A stretch of 7,758 nt of DNA from positions 1-7,758 of the forward strand of contig JADFIX010000142.1 of the NCBI GenBank assembly GCA_022566435.1, given 5' to 3'. Position 1 is the first letter of the stretch. Every line of letters starts with the position of its first letter. The position numbers were made by a program, and so were the translations under genes. Shown here piece after piece: positions 6,234 through 7,758 of the stretch. This DNA is from Planctomycetota bacterium. GTDB taxonomy: Bacteria; Planctomycetota; Phycisphaerae; UBA1845. The notes beneath the pieces were generated by a model, which was not told the origin of the DNA, did no database searches, and was given only the letters and a program-made list of their open reading frames with translations.

Positions 6234-6594
6234 CTACGCGGGCGTCCTCAAGGCCCACTTTCGTCCGAAATGAACCTTCGCACCGGTAAGCAGCAACAGC
6301 GTCAGCACGATCAGGCCCCATTCGGAGACCGTCGGGATCGCATTCTTGCAACCCGGCACGAAGACGGGGTCGTCCACCCCGGGACATTGGTCGATACAGT
6401 CAGGCACGCCGTCACCGTCGGCGTCGGCGGCGTCATCCACGTTGCAGCCGCAGATACCGGGCTGAATCTTGCCCGGGTCGTTGGGGCATTCGTCGCATTC
6501 ATCGCGCAGCCCGTCACCGTCAGCGTCGGGCAGGCTGATACAGCCTGAAGAATCTGCGATCCAATACCATGTCTCGATCCGCTCAATCCTGCAT
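6234..6594 (-). pseudogene. C-terminal tail of a secreted protein: DxDGDG repeats plus IPTVSEWG sorting segment
   Basis: The frame opens after a stop at 6595-6597, has no usable ATG and ends with TAG at 6234-6236. It shows two acidic calcium-binding thrombospondin-type-3-like repeats (DADGDGLRDECDECPND and DADGDGVPDCIDQCPGVDD) with paired cysteines. These are followed by IPTVSEWG (6338-6315), a hydrophobic helix GLIVLTLLLLTGAKV and a basic end (FGRKW). This is the IPTL/IPTVSEWG-type C-terminal sorting ending, comparable to PEP-CTERM, that directs processing of exported surface proteins by an exosortase- or archaeosortase-like enzyme. The large N-terminal part with the signal peptide is missing: upstream the frame runs into the 3' end of the HlyD gene, with no ribosome site in between. 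It is therefore a detached tail, not an expressed gene. The missing front could be the piece at 7366-7632, which is inference only. Confidence 0.75.
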
Positions 6595-7239
6595 CAGCAT
6601 TTGGATGAAACGTGAGAGCCGACGGTAGAGGATGGTCCCGACCGATTCACTCGTTCCGCCGAAGCAAACCGTTCCTGTCATTCCGTACCCAGGACCTGGC
6701 ATGGAATCGACGTGCAGATCGACAACCACCTCGAAGTAAGGTTCGCGAGCTTCAAACGTCTCGGGATTGACTGCGATATCGCCGCCGCCCAAGTGCGTGA
6801 GCGGCTCGTGCTGAACGATCCGTGAGCCGGCCGAGGACACCCGAACAATGACGCCCTCGATGGTAAGCGCCGGGTCGGCCGACGATCGGAATTGAACCGT
6901 ATCCCCTTCTTTCGGACCCGCGCTCTGAAGCGAATCCTCGGTCATCAAGGCGCGCACCTGCCATCGGCCGGCGGCAATCGTGGCCACCGCATCGCCGACC
7001 TGAACGAATGAGCCGATCGCGTTTTCGTCGAGGCGATGAATCACCCGCCCGGTTAGCGGACTGCGGATTTCCAAGTCGGCCAATCTTTCATGCCCGCGCT
7101 GAAGGGCCGACCGGAACGCTTTGGCCCGCTCTTCCTCTTGTAATACTCTTCCCGGCGCCTCCACGCGAAAGGCCTCTTTGCGTATGTGCGATGCCCGTAA
7201 GTCCGCCTCGGCAAAGAGGAGGGATTCCTCCCAAGAAAG
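6583..7239 (-). pseudogene. HlyD-family periplasmic adaptor, N-terminal third missing
   Basis: This frame of about 219 codons ends with TGA at 6583-6585. It starts in the middle of the coiled-coil hairpin (SWEESLLFAEADLRASHIRK..., then EEERAKAFRSALQRGHERL). It continues with the second half of the lipoyl/biotinyl domain (LEIRSPLTGRV, about 7074-7042; VQVGDAVATIA), the beta-barrel (VRALMTEDSL, EGDTVQFRSS) and the end EPYFEVVVDLHV...GYGMTGTVCFGG...LYRRLSRF. Adaptors of this kind bridge an inner-membrane exporter and the outer envelope. The segment HEPLTHLGGGDIAV recalls those encoded beside M50-type peptide zinc-metalloprotease exporters, though I see no partner here. The N-terminal membrane helix, first lipoyl half and ascending helix are absent. 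Coding similarity stops at about 7239, exactly where the heptamer repeat begins, and that repeat introduces an in-frame stop at 7252-7254. The stop codon overlaps the sorting-tail frame by a few bases. Confidence 0.78.
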
Positions 7240-7309
7240 AGCTATCGGCCATCAGCCGTCAGTTATCAGTTGTCAATTGTCAGTTGTCAGTCATCAGTTG
7301 GCAGTGGTC
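7240..7309. repeat. Heptamer tandem repeat, ten units of AGTTGTC type
   Basis: Reading the plus strand in steps of seven from 7240 gives agctatc, ggccatc, agccgtc, agttatc, agttgtc, aattgtc, agttgtc, agtcatc, agttggc, agtggtc. The period is perfect and the last base is always C. The units drift from a consensus AGTTGTC, with the purest units in the middle. Similar short tandem heptamers are known in several bacterial phyla; their role is unknown. It lies exactly at the broken 5' side of the HlyD gene. Confidence 0.8.
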
Positions 7310-7323
7310 AGGCGAGTTGTATT

Positions 7324-7352
7324 CATTGCGAGGGGAGAAAGAATCTTGTGGC
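7324..7352. repeat. Fragment resembling the 'cattgcgag...aatcttgtggc' interspersed repeat
   Basis: The stretch cattgcgaggggag followed by gaatcttgtggc resembles a repeat that I recall in many unrelated bacterial genomes (cattgcgag-cgaag-caatctcgtggc), here degraded. This is a match from memory only, with a single copy in the window, so the call is tentative. Confidence 0.35.
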
Positions 7353-7365
7353 AGCCGGCGTAACG

Positions 7366-7632
7366 TCAGTATCGCATGGACGGCGGGTAAGCCCCGGCAG
7401 GGGCGGCAGGATCGTAGCCCATGGCGCGAGCCGGCGGGCCGCATTCCCCAATTTCAACATCAATGGTGAGCGCGCCATTTGCGATCGATCTCGTTGGCGT
7501 GCAGAAATCAATGCGCTCCCATGTCGGCGTGGCGTCGTCCGGAAAGGAGTTCGCATCGTATGAAACAACCTGTCCGAAACAAGGATCCACCAAAAGCACC
7601 GTGATCGTGAAAAGAACTATTGCGCGCGTCAT
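7366..7632 (-). pseudogene. N-terminal fragment of a secreted protein, truncated by a repeat
   Basis: The ATG at 7632 has AGGGG 11 bases upstream. Residues 1-21 form a signal peptide: Arg3, a hydrophobic stretch AIVLFTITVLLV, then CFG before QVV, with cleavage probably after Gly20. Residues 21-67 (VVSYDANSFPDDATPTWERI, then FCTPTRSIANGALTIDVEIG and ECGPP) look like the start of a secreted domain, of a style I associate with large planctomycetal exported proteins, but I cannot name a family. From about codon 68 the frame merely reads through the interspersed repeat (ARAMGYDPAAPAGAYPP) to an accidental TGA at 7366-7368. So the coding part is only about 200 bases long and the rest of the protein is gone. 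It might be the front of the same protein whose sorting tail lies at 6234-6594. Confidence 0.62.
7381..7434. repeat. Interspersed-repeat-like GC-rich block with internal hairpin
   Basis: On the minus strand the block reads from GGCTCGCGCCATGGGC through TACGATCCTGCC to GCCCCTGCCGGGGCTTACCC. It contains a perfect hairpin GCCCC-ggca-GGGGC (7391-7404). The wording matches, from memory, a short intergenic repeat frequent in Planctomycetota and Verrucomicrobia genomes (cgtgggctacgat...cccctccggggct). Only one copy is in the window. It replaces the coding sequence of the secreted-protein fragment beyond about codon 67. Confidence 0.45.
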
Positions 7633-7677
7633 TTCGAGCGTGCCCCTAACACTACACCCCTAGATTTGGAGGCTCCG

Positions 7678-7758
7678 ATGCACGCATCGCCCGGTGTTTC
7701 CGGGGCGATCGCGTGTTACGTTACGCCGCGTTGTCCGGCAACTACATCCAAGAGCCTA
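7678..7758 (+). CDS. Possible start of an unrecognised plus-strand gene, cut by the window edge
   Basis: The ATG at 7678 is preceded by a good Shine-Dalgarno (GGAGG at 7668-7672, five bases away), and 27 codons stay open to the window end (MHASPGVSGAIACYVTPRC...). The peptide has no recognisable motif, and the first codons coincide with a strong hairpin (7681-7715), which would be unusual for a translated start. The alternative is that this is non-coding: on the other strand a short open stretch ends in TAA at 7716-7718, just before the same hairpin. Too short to decide. Confidence 0.22.
   Translation, partial: MHASPGVSGAIACYVTPRCPATTSKSL
7681..7715. other. Long bulged hairpin (14 base pairs, five-base loop)
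   Basis: CACGC-ATCGCCC-GG (7681-7694) pairs with CC-g-GGGCGAT-c-GCGTG (7700-7715), leaving one unpaired base at each of two points on the right arm and a TGTTT loop. It lies about 50 bases upstream of the secreted-protein start at 7632. On the minus strand it directly follows a TAA (7716-7718) that closes a short open frame. It could be the 3'-end structure of an upstream minus-strand gene, although no T-tract follows, or a leader structure. Confidence 0.5.

Noticed and set aside
7240..7309. CRISPR array
   Set aside because: The period is seven bases with no unique spacers; it is a simple tandem repeat.

Overview
The window looks like part of a high-GC bacterial chromosome, most likely from the Planctomycetota or a close relative. 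The main clue is a C-terminal fragment with acidic DxDGDG calcium-type repeats followed by IPTVSEWG, a hydrophobic helix and a basic tail, a surface-protein ending common in that group. A complete aminofutalosine synthase gene (mqnE) fits the futalosine menaquinone route. These taxonomic statements rest on recalled family knowledge, not on a search.

Left part (1-1856), everything reading on the minus strand: this resembles a stretch of integron gene-cassette array. Two imperfect palindromes with attC architecture (646-775 and 1772-1856) frame one AT-rich cassette. It carries a single-gene ORF for a membrane-anchored protein of unknown function (820-1626). The left attC is followed by the 5' end of an AlbA_2 (Schlafen-type) gene that runs off the window (1-576). 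No integrase or attI is visible.

Centre (1968-5321): a PhoD-type phosphatase gene on the minus strand and a LolA-like periplasmic protein gene on the plus strand meet head to head at about 3354-3362. No intergenic DNA separates them, and the 5' ends of both appear to be missing. This is a rearrangement joint or an assembly joint. The LolA-like gene is followed after 15 bases by intact mqnE, so those two read as one transcription unit.

Right part (5396-7758): this is a graveyard of gene pieces and short repeats, mostly on the minus strand. It holds the C-terminal half of an AAA-type ATPase with a probable frameshift, cut off at a 116-bp MITE-like element with TA ends (5995-6110). Then come the sorting-signal tail of a surface protein lacking its start (6234-6594) and the C-terminal two thirds of an HlyD-type adaptor (6583-7239). 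The adaptor is cut at a ten-unit heptamer tandem repeat (7240-7309). Two further interspersed-type repeats follow (about 7324-7352 and 7381-7434), the second of which truncates the N-terminal piece of a secreted protein (7366-7632). The window ends with a bulged hairpin and a doubtful short plus-strand reading frame.

Only mqnE is convincingly complete with a recognised function; the orphan cassette gene is complete but unrecognised. The most interesting observations are the cassette array with its orphan membrane protein, the double truncation at about 3358, and the MITE and repeats sitting exactly at gene break points.
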